The notes under the pieces: model-generated
Databases searched by the model: none
What the model saw: the letters and a program-made list of their open reading frames with translations, nothing else
Told to the model about the DNA's origin: nothing
Made by a program: the position numbers and the translations under genes
Part shown: positions 33,917 to 42,793 of the stretch, piece after piece
How the letters are laid out: the number at the start of each line of letters is the position of its first letter
Numbering within the stretch: the stretch's first letter is position 1
Origin: Palsa-506 sp963836355
GTDB taxonomy: Bacteria > Actinomycetota > Actinomycetes > Streptosporangiales > Streptosporangiaceae
Reading direction: 5' to 3'
Assembly (NCBI GenBank): GCA_963836355.1
Contig: CAWIJO010000002.1
Coordinates: 124,001-188,000, forward strand
DNA length: 64,000 nucleotides

Positions 33917-36045
33917 GCGCGAGGACGGGAAGATCGCAAGGCCGGCATCGTGATCGTCTCGCGGTCGTGTACGTCCGGCAGAGTTCGCGCCAGCAGGTCT
34001 TGGACCATGGCGAGTCGACGCGGCTGCAGTACGGGCTGGTCGAGCGGGCGGTGGCGCTGGGCTGGGCGTCGTCCCGGGTGATGGTGATCGACGAGGACCT
34101 GGGCCGTTCGGCGGCGAACGCCGCCGAACGGCCGGGGTTCGCGCGTCTGGTCACTGAGATCACGATGGGGCATGTCGGGCTGGTACTGGGCATCGAGATG
34201 TCGCGACTGGCCCGGGCGGGGCATGACTGGCATCAGCTGATCGAGTTGTGCTCCCTGTCCGGGGCGTTGCTGGCCGACACCGACGGTGCCTGCGATCCGA
34301 ACTGGTACAACGACCGGCTCCTGCTCGGGCTCAAGGGCACGCTCAGCGAGGCCGGGCTTCACTTGATCAAACAGCGGATGGCCTCCGGGCGCCTGGCCAA
34401 GGCCGGCCGCGGGGAGCTGGCGTTCCCGCTGCCGGCTGGGTATGTCCGCCGTCCCTCCGGCGAGGTCGCCCTGGATCCGGATGAGCAGGTGCGCAATGTG
34501 GTGCGGTTGGTATTCCATCTCTTCGAGCAGCTGCAGACGGTCCACGCGGTGCTGCGGTTCCTCGCCGGGCACCAGGTGCAGATCGGGATGCGCGAGAGGT
34601 CCGGCCCGGGCAAAGGCGAGCTGGTCTGGCGGGCCCCGCACCAGCAAGGACTTCTCAACATGCTGCGGAACCCGGCGTATGCCGGGATCTACGCCTACGG
34701 ACGCAGCCGCACCGATCCGGGCCGCCGCCTGCCGGGGCAGGTGCACTCCGGGCGGGTGCGCGCGGTCGAGGCCGGGGGCTGGCTGGTACGCATCCCCGAC
34801 GCGCTGCCGGCGTATATCAGCATCGAGCAGTACGAGCGCAACCTCGCGCGGATGGCCGCCAACCGGGCCCGGGCGGTGAGCGCCGGGGCGCCGCGCCAGG
34901 GCCCGGCGCTGCTGGCCGGGCTGGTGGCCTGCGGTATCTGCGGCCATCGTATGCAGGTGAGCTACGAGGCCGGCGGACGCGGCCAGCTGCACCGCTACTC
35001 CTGCCAGCGCCGCCACCATACCTATGGCGAACCGCGCTGCCAGCAGATGGCCGGGCCCTTCCTCGACGAGCACGTCGTCGCCCAGCTCCTTTCCGCGCTG
35101 GCCCCGGCCGCGCTGGAGCTCTCCATCCGGGCGGCCGGGCAAGTCCAGGCCCACCGGGCGCAGGTCGAACGGATCTGGCGCCAGCGCCTGGAACGCGCCG
35201 CATTCGCCTGCGACCGGGCCCGGCGCCAGTACCAGCTGGCCGAGCCGGAAAACCGCCTGGTCGCCAGGCAGCTGGAGAGCGACTGGGAAGACGCGCTGGC
35301 CGCACACCGGCACCTGGCCGAGGACTACGAACGGTTCACGCAGGATCGCCCGGCCCAGCTCAGCCCGGCGCAGCTGGCCGCAATCCGCGCGCTGGCCCAG
35401 GACATCCCGGCGCTATGGGCCGCTGCGGCGACCACCGACGCCGACCGCAAGAAGCTGCTGCGCGCCGTGGTCGAGCAGGTCCAGGTCACCGCCGACGGGA
35501 CGAGCGAGAAGGTACAGGCCACGGTGACCTGGGCCGGAGGCACCCAGACCCACGCCGACCTGGTACGACCGGTCGCCCGCCTCGATCAGCTCTCCTACTA
35601 TCCGCTGCTGACCGGGCGGATCAGGACCCTGGCAGGCCAGGGGCTGACGGTCGCGCAGATCGCCGACCGGCTGGCCGCCGAAGGACTGCGCACGCCCCGC
35701 CTGCACGAGCGCTTCCACCCCGGCGAAATCGGGCACCTGATCCGCCGGCTCGGCATCCGACCGGGCCTGGACGCCGACCGGCACACCGGTCACGGGCATC
35801 TGAGACCGGACGAATGGTGGCTGGCGACCCTCGCCCGTGAGATCGGGATGCCGGTGCCGACACTGTTCACCTGGCGGCGACGCGGCTGGATCACCGGACG
35901 ACAAGACACCCGCCCGCCCTACCGCTGGATCATCACCGCGAACCAGGCCGAGGTCACACGCCTCCGGGCCCTTCACCAGCTCCCGGCCGGCTACCACAAC
36001 CGGCGCCGCTGGCTGGATGAGACACCACCAGGCCAAAGCCCGTAA
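33913..36045 (+). CDS. large serine recombinase
   Basis: A 710-residue protein from GTG 33913. The resolvase domain (about 1-160) has the catalytic Ser in LAVVYVRQSSRQQVLDHGES and the segment GHVGLVLGIEMSRLARAGHD. A recombinase domain follows (about 160-300; LAFPLPAGYVRRPSGEVALD, LNMLRNPAYAGIYAYGRSR), then a zinc ribbon (CGICGHRMQVSYEAG, CQRRHHTYGEPRCQQ), a coiled-coil stretch (about 415-480), and a C-terminal HTH pair (GLTVAQIADRLAAEGLRTPR; MPVPTLFTWRRRGWI). Such enzymes integrate and excise DNA between attP and attB. Intact; the MerR-like C-terminal HTH is characteristic of transposon-borne forms. Confidence 0.9.
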   Translation: MSARTGRSQGRHRDRLAVVYVRQSSRQQVLDHGESTRLQYGLVERAVALGWASSRVMVIDEDLGRSAANAAERPGFARLVTEITMGHVGLVLGIEMSRLARAGHDWHQLIELCSLSGALLADTDGACDPNWYNDRLLLGLKGTLSEAGLHLIKQRMASGRLAKAGRGELAFPLPAGYVRRPSGEVALDPDEQVRNVVRLVFHLFEQLQTVHAVLRFLAGHQVQIGMRERSGPGKGELVWRAPHQQGLLNMLRNPAYAGIYAYGRSRTDPGRRLPGQVHSGRVRAVEAGGWLVRIPDALPAYISIEQYERNLARMAANRARAVSAGAPRQGPALLAGLVACGICGHRMQVSYEAGGRGQLHRYSCQRRHHTYGEPRCQQMAGPFLDEHVVAQLLSALAPAALELSIRAAGQVQAHRAQVERIWRQRLERAAFACDRARRQYQLAEPENRLVARQLESDWEDALAAHRHLAEDYERFTQDRPAQLSPAQLAAIRALAQDIPALWAAAATTDADRKKLLRAVVEQVQVTADGTSEKVQATVTWAGGTQTHADLVRPVARLDQLSYYPLLTGRIRTLAGQGLTVAQIADRLAAEGLRTPRLHERFHPGEIGHLIRRLGIRPGLDADRHTGHGHLRPDEWWLATLAREIGMPVPTLFTWRRRGWITGRQDTRPPYRWIITANQAEVTRLRALHQLPAGYHNRRRWLDETPPGQSP

Positions 36046-36114
36046 GGAAACGATGAAAAAGGAGGCCGCGACTCATGCCGAAGCCCTACGAAGCTCGTAC
36101 TGAGGAAACGTCAT

Positions 36115-36978
36115 CTCGGCCGGGTTGAGCTCGGGTGAGTAGCCGGGCAGGAAAAACAGATTCAGCCGGCCTTCGGTGGAGGCGGCGAATTTCTTAGTGG
36201 CGGTGGCGCGGTGCGCGGGATGGCCATCGACGATCAGGTACACCGGGCCAGGCGAATCGTGCAGCAGCCGCTTGCAGAAATCAATGAACACCGCGGCGTT
36301 CGTGTTGCCCTCGTAGACCGCGAACCGCAGCGCGCCTTTCGCGGACACCACGGAGATCATGTTCACCGAGTACCGGGCGCCGGTATTGCGCACTTCCGGG
36401 GTCTGCCCCACAGGCGCCCAGGTGGTCCCGGCGTGGTAATCCGACCGGATCCCGGCCTCGTCCGCGAACCAGGCCGTGGCGCCGTCAGCCTCGGCCTGAG
36501 CCCGGATGGCGGGGTACTCCTCGCGTTTCCACTTCTCGACTGCCCCGGGGTTCTGCTGATAGGCGCGGTGCAAGGGCCGCTGCGGCGAGAGCCCGAGCTT
36601 CCGCAGAAGGCGGCCGACGGAAACCACGCTCAGCCGGACGCCGAACTCGCGGCGGATCACCTCGCGGACCATCTCCCGGGTCCACAGCGCGAACTCGAAC
36701 TGCATCTGCCGCGGATCCTGGCCCGCGATCAGCCCGTAAAGCCGGGCCATCTGCGGGCCGGCCAGCTTCGGCGGGCGGCCCGGCACCGGCCTGGCCGCCA
36801 GCGCGCCTTTCCCGCCCTCGCGGTATTTCGCCAGCCACCCGTACACCGTCTTGCGGTGCAGCCCCAGCGCGGCGGCCACATCCTCCGGATGCGCGCCTTC
36901 CCCGACCTGGTCCACCGCCCGGATCCGCAGCACCTCGAGCGTCTTGTGATCAAGCTTCCGGCCATCATTTTCGCGCAC
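36115..36978 (-). pseudogene. IS630 transposase, N-terminal part
   Basis: Residues 1-288 of the product run from ATG 36978: an N-terminal HTH (AAALGLHRKTVYGWLAKYRE), then a second HTH, then the DDE core with TAWFADEAGIRSDYHAGTTW (first Asp), VYLIVDGHPAHRATATKKFA (second Asp) and FFLPGYSPELNPAE (third acidic residue). After NPAE the frame runs into nested-element DNA (MTFPQYELRRASA). The C terminus lies at 33405-33572. Confidence 0.85.
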
Positions 36979-37032
36979 GTTCCATTATCGCAGATCACAA
37001 GATCAAAGTCGAGCTACTTTCGAACTCCTTAG

Positions 37033-37140
37033 TATGTGGCCGGAACCAGCACGCGCGGCTCTGCTACCAGCGGAGATGCTGCTGCCGGCCACATAACCCA
37101 GCCATCCACATAATGGCGTTTATGTGGAATGCCACATAAC
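37033..37140. repeat. cluster of five CCACATAA/TTATGTGG-type motifs
   Basis: Five copies of the octamer or its complement, one lacking one base, occur within 108 bases: near 37033 (TATGTGGCC), 37093, 37107, 37120 (TTTATGTGG) and 37131. Two are arranged as CCACATAATGGCGTTTATGTGG, a nearly symmetrical site. They lie immediately upstream of a tyrosine-recombinase tail, as recombinase core or arm sites would. Confidence 0.6.
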
Positions 37141-37359
37141 CGCCATAGCAGGGCCATGCACCTCTACGAGGCAGGCGTGCCGCTGCCCTACATCCGCGAC
37201 ATCCTCGGGCATGTCGAGCTGGCCACCACCGATATCTACGCTCGCGCCTCCACCGAGGCTAAACGCAAAGCTCTCGAAGCCGCCTACGACATCGTCACCG
37301 ACGACCTGCCCGAATGGAACCACGAGCCCGGACTGCTCAGCTGGCTCGCCAACCTATGA
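37129..37359 (+). pseudogene. tyrosine recombinase, C-terminal fragment
   Basis: The 76-residue frame contains NRHSRAMHLYEAGVPLPYIR, DILGHVELATTDIYARASTE and AKRKALEAAYDIV. H-x-x-R in the form RHSRAMHL, the LGH box and DIYAR with the Tyr nucleophile are the last three catalytic features of an integrase. All upstream parts, including the first Arg, are absent; the sequence before it is a repeat cluster. The final residues (DDLPEWNHEPGLLSWLANL) form a C-terminal extension. Confidence 0.8.
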
Positions 37360-37379
37360 GCCCTCCGCTTCAAAGAAGG

Positions 37380-37446
37380 GTTATGCGCAGTGCCCGAGCG
37401 CCAGCATCGCTGTCACCAGGCCCGGCAGGCCAGCGCTGCGCATAAC
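37380..37446. repeat. 11-bp perfect inverted repeat
   Basis: GTTATGCGCAG at 37380-37390 and its exact complement CTGCGCATAAC at 37436-37446 border a 45-base segment; ACTGCTCATAAG follows at 37453. It sits between the recombinase tail and the group II intron RT fragment, at the point where both are truncated, so it may be the crossover site. Confidence 0.6.
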
Positions 37447-37461
37447 CCGGCACTGCTCATA

Positions 37462-38218
37462 AGGCGGGATCCTTTCGCCGCTGCTCGCTAACATCGCCTT
37501 GTCGGCGCTGGACGATCATTTCGACCGGCAATGGCATCAGGAGATGGGCTCAGACGGGCAGCGGAGAAAGCGCAGGCGTGACGGTAAGGGCAACTGGAAA
37601 ATCATCCGCTATGCGGATGATTTTGTCCTCATGGTACATGGGGAACGCCGTCATGCTGAGGCGCTGCGGGAGGAGGTGGCGGCCGTGCTCGCTCCGATGG
37701 GGCTGCGGCTGGCACCGGAGAAGACCGCCGTGGTCCACCTCGATGAGGGCTTCACGTTCCTCGGCTTCGACATCCGCAGGATGCGGAAACGGGGAACGCA
37801 GAAGTACTACGTCTACACCCGGCCGTCCCGCAAGGCTATCCAGTCCATCAAGGACAAGGTGGCGGCCAGGACGTACAGGTCAACCCGCCACATGGGCCTG
37901 GACGAGCTGATTACCAGCTTGAACAGGTCACTGGCGGGGTGGGCGAACTTCTTCCGGCACGGGGTGTCCAAGGCAGTGTTCAGCGCGGTCGACAGCCATG
38001 CGTGGCACCGGCTGATGCGCTGGATACGCGCCAAGTACAAGCAAGGAAACCACCGGATCGGGATGCCAGAACTGCGCCGCCGTTTCTGCGACCAGGGATG
38101 GCGGTTCGCCTGCAACGGGGTCGTGTTCACCGGCGCGTCCAGCGTCGCTGTGACCCGCTACCGCTACCGCGGCAGCACCATACCGACCCCCTGGACCCCG
38201 GCACCAGCCTCGCGCTGA
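37462..38218 (+). pseudogene. group II intron reverse transcriptase/maturase, N-terminally truncated
   Basis: The sequence starts in the middle of the RT domain with GGILSPLLANIALSALDDHF, then IIRYADDFVLMVHGERRHAE (YADD active site), LRLAPEKTAVVHLDEGFTFL, GFDIRRMRKRGTQKYYVYTR, and the maturase X domain SLNRSLAGWANFFRHGVSKA through HAWHRLMRWIRAKYKQGNHR. RT blocks 0 to about 4 and the intron 5' part are missing. A domain V-like hairpin follows at 38241. It is the distal part of an intron-encoded protein, not functional. Confidence 0.85.
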
Positions 38219-38240
38219 TGACCAGCGGGCAAGACACGCG

Positions 38241-38276
38241 GAGCGCCCGTTGCGTGGAGACACGCACGGCGGGTGC
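38241..38276 (+). ncRNA. group II intron domain V, first intron
   Basis: The segment begins GAGCGCCCGTTGCGTGGAGA and continues CACGCACGGCGGGTGC: lower stem GCCCG/CGGGU, bulge, upper stem GCGUG/CACGC, and GAGA tetraloop, as in domain V. It lies about 25 bases after the RT fragment stop. Confidence 0.6.
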
Positions 38277-38339
38277 GGCGGGCGGGCCGGGGAAACCCAC
38301 CGGGAGCAATCCCGGCAGGGCGCCCCGGTCCGACCCAAC

Positions 38340-38523
38340 CGGCCGGTACTACAGGACCGCGCTAGATGGCCTGCTGCGGCGCATCAACGCCTACCTGATG
38401 CGCTGGGCGCAAAGGAAGTACAAGCGGCTGAGGTCATTCAAGAAAGCCCGGAGGTGGTGGCACGGGCTGACCGCAAGGCAGCCAGGCATGTTCGCCCACT
38501 GGGCCTGGATGAACGAGTTCTGA
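38340..38523 (+). pseudogene. second group II intron maturase, C-terminal tail
   Basis: The frame ending at 38523 reads GRYYRTALDGLLRRINAYLM, RWAQRKYKRLRSFKKARRWW and HGLTARQPGMFAHWAWMNEF. The RRINAYLMRWAxRKYKRLR and GLFAHW motifs are the end of a different class of intron-encoded protein from the first (which ends IPTPW). Only about 60 residues remain. It is followed directly by domains V and VI. Confidence 0.75.
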
Positions 38524-38541
38524 CCAGATCAGGGATGGGAC

Positions 38542-38612
38542 GAGCGGAGTGACGAGAGATTGTCACGCTCCGTTCTGTGGGAGCCCGGGGGTGAGATTCC
38601 CCCGGGCCACCC
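38542..38612 (+). ncRNA. group II intron domains V and VI, second intron
   Basis: Positions 38542-38575 form a standard 34-nt domain V: GAGCGGAGUGAC, GAGA loop, GUCACGCUCCGUUC. Domain VI follows at about 38576-38612 with a GGAGCCCGGGGG/CCCCCGGGCC-type hairpin. The intron 3' end should be just after this. Confidence 0.85.
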
Positions 38613-38807
38613 GGCGCCCCAAGGCTAGGCTGGCCAAATAGCTAGACTGCTGACTGCGGCGACGTCAAATGCTACTTTCCTTATGACGCGCTATGTCAAT
38701 ATTCGGTTTACATCCGGGCCGACTGCCTTCGCCGAGGGATCGCAGTTTCATGTCAGCAGCGCCTCTGCGGGACCCAAGCATCGGCCGGGTCAGACGCGTG
38801 ACCTTGA

Positions 38808-39341
38808 TCATCGATACTGACGAACATCCTCATCTGCCTCGATGATCCTGTCTCGGAAGTTGTCTGTGGGTCCGCTTCTTAACATGGGCGCCGAACGATG
38901 TTCACAGTCACCAGCGTCTGGATTTCCTGGAACCAGGAGCGTAGTCACCAAGTGTCCCCTAAGCGTTCTGAGCTTCCTGGTCGCATCACGGATGGCCTGC
39001 TGACGGCGCAAGTTATCGCGTCGTTCGTCGCGCTCGGCCGCTGTCCGCCGCCTGCGCACTGCGGCGCTTTCTGGCTGACTGATCTGCCGCCGCGACCACC
39101 TGGATCGGGCAACCTGCCGCCGCTCGGCAATCTCGGTGCGGCGCAATTCGCGCTCGGCCCTGCGGAGTTGGTCTTGCATGGCCCGCCACCGCACAGGGTC
39201 CCGTGGTTGCCTGCCACTCTGCGCAGCGCCCGTTCCATGCGAGTCGGGCGCGCTGCGCGCGTTCCCATTGCGCAGCCGAATCTCTAACACAGCCGGAATG
39301 CCCGGATTGCTCCTCGGCCACACCCGTTGAACGGGACCCAT
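38808..39341 (-). CDS. hypothetical hydrophilic coiled-coil protein
   Basis: A 177-residue frame from ATG 39341, with product MGPVQRVWPRSNPGIPAVLE first, then a strongly charged helical part (residues about 55-130) of which MQDQLRRAERELRRTEIAER is the clearest heptad-like segment. The C terminus is DNFRDRIIEADEDVRQYR. No catalytic motif or membrane segment. Codon bias is weaker than in neighbouring genes, so this could be a false frame; I keep it because of length and the coherent charged helix. The function is unknown. Confidence 0.35.
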   Translation of the reverse strand: MGPVQRVWPRSNPGIPAVLEIRLRNGNARSAPDSHGTGAAQSGRQPRDPVRWRAMQDQLRRAERELRRTEIAERRQVARSRWSRRQISQPESAAVRRRRTAAERDERRDNLRRQQAIRDATRKLRTLRGHLVTTLLVPGNPDAGDCEHRSAPMLRSGPTDNFRDRIIEADEDVRQYR

Positions 39342-39414
39342 CCGCTCATGCCGCCGTCGGAGCGTTGGGGAAGTGGCCCGGCCCGCTCCTGGATGCGCGG
39401 CTGGCTGGCGGGTT

Positions 39415-39804
39415 TCAGGGCGGCGGCCAGGCCCCGATCGGCTTGCCGATCTCCCATTCGTGCCCGAACGGATCGACGATCCGGCCCAGACGCCAGCCGT
39501 GCTCATCGCACACCGGGGACTTCTGCGTGGCGCCGGCGTCGACCGCCCGCCGCACCACGGCGTCCGGGTCATCGGCCACCAGCAGGGTCCGGCTCGTCGC
39601 GCCGCCTATCGCGCCCGGGCTGAATCGCCCGCTGCCCGGCCCGGCCGCTGCCACCCAGAACGCCGCCTCGCCGACGGCAAGCTGCGCGACGATGTCATCG
39701 CCCTGCCCCACCTGGTGAAGAAGGCGCGCCCCGAACGCGTCCGCGTAGAACGCGACGGCCTGGCCAGCACGCTCGACCCACAACTCCGGCTGGATACTCG
39801 TCAT
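39415..39804 (-). CDS. VOC (glyoxalase/bleomycin-resistance) family protein
   Basis: A 129-residue protein from ATG 39804. Its two beta-alpha-beta-beta-beta units are visible: MTSIQPELWVERAGQAVAFY, ADAFGARLLHQVGQGDDIVA (first unit), and SRTLLVADDPDAVVRRAVDA, HGWRLGRIVDPFGHEWEIGK (second unit, with the GRIVDPFGHEW motif of PhnB-like VOC proteins). VOC members bind a metal and act as glyoxalases, dioxygenases or drug-binding proteins; the substrate here is unknown. It is a single gene, intact and normal in length. Confidence 0.85.
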   Translation of the reverse strand: MTSIQPELWVERAGQAVAFYADAFGARLLHQVGQGDDIVAQLAVGEAAFWVAAAGPGSGRFSPGAIGGATSRTLLVADDPDAVVRRAVDAGATQKSPVCDEHGWRLGRIVDPFGHEWEIGKPIGAWPPP

Positions 39805-39868
39805 CCGCCCACTGTCGCAGCTCAAGGCGGACAGCGGAGCAGATACTGCCGCGTGCCGAATCGTCCTC

Positions 39869-40762
39869 CTATGCCGCCGGGAGCGCGGTCGGGCACCTGC
39901 TTCGAGGGTAGATGGCTGCAGGTGGCGAGGGCTGTTGCCACCGAGACCACAGCAGCGATTGGTCAGCGGTCTCTTGCCGTCGGCGGTCCCCTATGAGACA
40001 ACTTCGTCGGTCTCTGAATCTTGCGGCCAGCCGCAGCTGCTGCGGGTCTGCGAACTCTATGAGATCAACAAGGCTGTGCTGCAGAGCAACGACCCCAGCT
40101 TCGTCGGCATGCCGAGCTTCCGCGAGTTCCTCGAGATTATCGCGAAGGCGACGGAACCATCGCGCAAACGCTGGATCGTTATCCACCTGCTCACAGAATC
40201 TCACATAACCCAGAGATTCGTACTGCGCTGGCCCGGGATCGCCCGTGGGCATCATCATCAGTTCTCCGATCGCGCGTTGCTGACCACGGAAAAGCCTAAG
40301 CGGCTTAGGCATCGCTTCGCTAGCGATAGCGAGCTGATTAGCTTCAAGCAGACGTACAAGTTCCCTATTGCGGCTCTCGGTGCCCAGGTCGAGGAAACGC
40401 AGATCGCGTCGGATGATTTCGGCCCAGCATAAGTATTGAGCAAATACATAAACCGTGTAGTCCCGCGCATAACGTTCCATGTCAGGGTCTCCGCAATGGA
40501 GCTGGCTGCCGAGGACGTCATGCCCGACGATTGTGTAGAGACGCGAATGCAGGTTTTGTGCAGCATTCAGCAACGGTTCGCGATACCGGCTAAGGATGGC
40601 CTCGGCCTGCTCTGCCTTACTTTGTGCCTTCTGCTGAGCGGCGATGAGACTCTCGTAGTGTCTTGTACGCTGCGCGGACCATGTCGTCATCACCCCGGCC
40701 GCAACTGCACCCACCACCGACACAGCTGCCGACCCGACGCCAACCACGATTTCGGCATCCAT
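39869..40762 (-). CDS. hypothetical protein with N-terminal membrane anchor
   Basis: A 297-residue product from ATG 40762. Residues about 2-28 (DAEIVVGVGSAAVSVVGAVA...) form one TM segment, followed by a helical part QKAQSKAEQAEAILSRYREP and LLNAAQNLHSRLYTIV. The body contains TVYVFAQYLCWAEIIRRDLR, FLDLGTESRNRELVRLLEAN and KPLRLFRGQQRAIGELMM, a pattern I have seen in actinobacterial hypothetical proteins with the same single TM plus SRYREPLL..AAFDLQSRLYN start. The last 40 residues look low in complexity. The GC content of this gene is lower than its neighbours. No function known. Confidence 0.7.
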   Translation of the reverse strand: MDAEIVVGVGSAAVSVVGAVAAGVMTTWSAQRTRHYESLIAAQQKAQSKAEQAEAILSRYREPLLNAAQNLHSRLYTIVGHDVLGSQLHCGDPDMERYARDYTVYVFAQYLCWAEIIRRDLRFLDLGTESRNRELVRLLEANQLAIASEAMPKPLRLFRGQQRAIGELMMMPTGDPGPAQYESLGYVRFCEQVDNDPAFARWFRRLRDNLEELAEARHADEAGVVALQHSLVDLIEFADPQQLRLAARFRDRRSCLIGDRRRQETADQSLLWSRWQQPSPPAAIYPRSRCPTALPAA

Positions 40763-40893
40763 ACCAATATGGTCACTCAGGAGCAAGGCGGTTCGCACAA
40801 CATGCTGGTGAGCGGTGCACGACCGGTGACGCGCTCATAGCCGCGTATCGTGCGTGGCCTGGTTGTTGTGCGTGGTATTCGTGCCGCGTGACG

Positions 40894-41562
40894 TCAGGCG
40901 TGTATGGTTCCGCGGCTGTCGAAGGTCATCGCACGTTGCAGGGCCGCGGCCCGGAGGTCTTCGGGGATTTCGGCCGGGCCGCCCAGCCCGCTGGCGTTGA
41001 TGCCCGCCTGCGCTGCCTCCTCGACCACCGAGCCGACTAGGATGGCCAGCTCGGGCGTGCGGTGAAAGATCAGCACCCCGTGATTGGCCAGCAGCACTGC
41101 GGGCACCGCGGGGATCACCACGGCCCGGATGCTGGCGATGGCCTCGTCGGACCCGCGCGGCCCGTACCCGGCCACGGGAACGCCGTTGGACAGGCCGAAC
41201 ATGGCCAGGGCCTCCACCCAGCATCCGATAGGCCGGCGGGCGACTGCATAGGCGGTCGCGTAGGGCGAATGGGTGTGCAGGACACAGCCGACGTCAGGAT
41301 TGTCGGCGTACATCGCCGTGTGCATGGCGACCACAGCGCCCTGGATGGGCGGCAGGTCGCCCTCCAGCAATGTCCCATCCAGGCCCACCCGCACCACCAT
41401 GGACGCCGGATGGTCGCGCAGGGACGGTCCGGCGGTGAAGTACATCTCCTCCGCCCCTGGGACCCGCACGCTGACGTTGCCGTGCCCATTCGACGAGATC
41501 GCCCCGCTGGCGACCACCCGCTGAGCGATGTCGGTCACCTGGGCGGCCAGCCCCTTGTCCAT
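40894..41562 (-). CDS. class II aldolase/adducin family protein
   Basis: A 222-residue cytosolic protein from ATG 41562. Family features: GAISSNGHGNVSVRVPGAEE (the G-x-G-N-x-S phosphate loop), YFTAGPSLRDH, PDVGCVLHTHSPYATAYAVA (the HTH zinc ligands) and AVPAVLLANHGVLIFHRTPE (the NHG zinc ligand). The third His and the catalytic acidic region IQGAVVAMHTAMY are also present. Members split fuculose-, rhamnulose- or ribulose-type phosphates, or act as decarboxylases; substrate cannot be called. It stands alone. The annotated start is chosen over an upstream extension lacking a ribosome-binding site. Confidence 0.85.
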   Translation of the reverse strand: MDKGLAAQVTDIAQRVVASGAISSNGHGNVSVRVPGAEEMYFTAGPSLRDHPASMVVRVGLDGTLLEGDLPPIQGAVVAMHTAMYADNPDVGCVLHTHSPYATAYAVARRPIGCWVEALAMFGLSNGVPVAGYGPRGSDEAIASIRAVVIPAVPAVLLANHGVLIFHRTPELAILVGSVVEEAAQAGINASGLGGPAEIPEDLRAAALQRAMTFDSRGTIHA

Positions 41563-42324
41563 GATGAACCCCCCAATCAGAGCCCGCCAGCCAACTGACC
41601 GCAGGTGCCCGGCACCGCTAGCACGCTGGCCCAACGTATCCAGGCACCGCGGCCCGAACAAGACCACGCCCAGCCATGCGCCCAGTCGACATCCGGTCAT
41701 GCCGCATAGGGCGCGCCAACTCAGGGACGATCTAGCCACCGGCCGACCGGAGCGCTCGCGGCATCGACAGGCACCTTGTCAGTCGAAGGTGACCTTCAGC
41801 AGACCTGCCACACCCCGGCGAACCGGCGGTCGGCGCATGGACTGCACTGATCGCTCAAATTGTCACACTGAGTTACGGGATAGTCTTGAAGAGCGCGCTC
41901 CCGATCCGCCGATCGGAGCGGCCAGGGCTGTCTCGCCGGTCACCAGCTGGGCCGCGCAGATCCAGGCTGTTCTGTACGCATGCTCCTGGCTTGGGCTTCC
42001 ACAGGCGCCGACTGCGGACGGGCCTCAGTCACGGTCTGACTGCTGCCCGTCTCGAGCCATCGGTAAAGACAGGGTGCTGCAGAGGACCCTTCCGCCTGGC
42101 GCTGCTGAAGGAGCCCGCAGGGGTCTGTCCGGTGTCCCGTACAGGGCATCCATGCGGGACTCTTCACCGGGCAGGTCTTACGGGACGGCCTCTCACGGGC
42201 GTCCCTCCGACCTGAGGTGTTCCCGTATGAGGTTCCCTGACCGGAACTGCTGCCCGGCGACGCGCCCATTCCGGCCCAGAGTGACGTGCCATCACGGCCA
42301 CACGTGCTGCCTGCGTAAGTTCGC
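41563..42324. other. no supported gene
   Basis: Despite a plus-strand open frame across much of it, there is no domain, and composition fits non-coding shadow. No RNA gene or repeat seen. The boundary between the left accessory genes and the right ABC-2 region lies here. Confidence 0.5.
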
Positions 42325-42783
42325 CTACGGACGTCGGATGGCGATCTGTGTGAGGTTGGGCAGTGATATCCCGAGTTCGCGAACGTGGTCTGTGTGGGCG
42401 TCGACGGCGGCGAGTTGTCCGTCTGCCGCTGCGATGAACAGCCATCGGCTGTCGGGCGACCAGGCCACGGATCCCATCAGGTCGGCGTATGACTCGTTGA
42501 TGAGCACGGGGAGCGCATGGTCGGCACCGGTGGCAAGGTCGCGCAGTTGCACTGTGCTGGTTTGACCATGGTGGTCGACGAGGGCGGCGGTCGTGCCGTC
42601 CGGGGAGATAGGACCCGGCGGTGCGCCAACACTGTTGGCATCGAGGGGGAGCTGCCTGAGGGTGTGCCGCGCGCCAGTGGATCGATCGACGACAACGCTC
42701 TGGCATCCCCTCCCTCCTCCCTCCAAGCGACGCGGGCCGACTGGGCGGGCCGCGTCGTCGAGGGTGCTGCTCATGAGGGTCAC
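42325..42783 (-). pseudogene. beta-propeller (WD40/PD40-like) C-terminal fragment
   Basis: The 152-residue frame contains SPDGTTAALVDHHGQTSTVQ, LRDLATGADHALPVLIN and GSVAWSPDSRWLFIAAADGQ with LAAVDAHTDHVRELGI. The SPDG and AWSPDSRWLF repeats are two to three blades of a propeller. A full domain needs at least twice this, so the N terminus was lost, and the start merges with the downstream end of the ABC-2 permease gene. Probably part of a secreted lipoprotein originally. Confidence 0.55.
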
Positions 42784-42793
42784 GGTAGTGATC

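Larger units (their letters stand above)
33572..36117 (+). mobile_element. minimal element carrying a large serine recombinase, inserted in IS630
   Basis: The IS630 transposase reads ...PELNPAE up to 36117-36118 and resumes EWVWKN from 33572, so removing this block restores the reading frame through NPAEWVWKN. The block holds only a small gene, the recombinase, and about 70 bases of right end. The border bases are CCCATTC at the left and CATCTC at the right, which limits any shared core to a few bases. Confidence 0.7.
33370..37032 (-). mobile_element. IS630-type element, split by a nested serine-recombinase element
   Basis: The 26-bp terminal inverted repeats (33369-33394 and 37008-37033) match at about 20 of 26 positions, starting ACTAAG and ending TCGAC. 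Each CTAAG end is directly flanked by TA, the expected IS630 target duplication (33368-33369 and 37033-37034). Of the 3.66 kb, only about 1.1 kb is IS630; the rest (33572-36117) is a nested insert. Confidence 0.8.

Noticed and set aside
41528..42565. 345-residue plus-strand frame
   Set aside because: No domain, unusual amino-acid composition and overlap with the start of the class II aldolase gene on the other strand.
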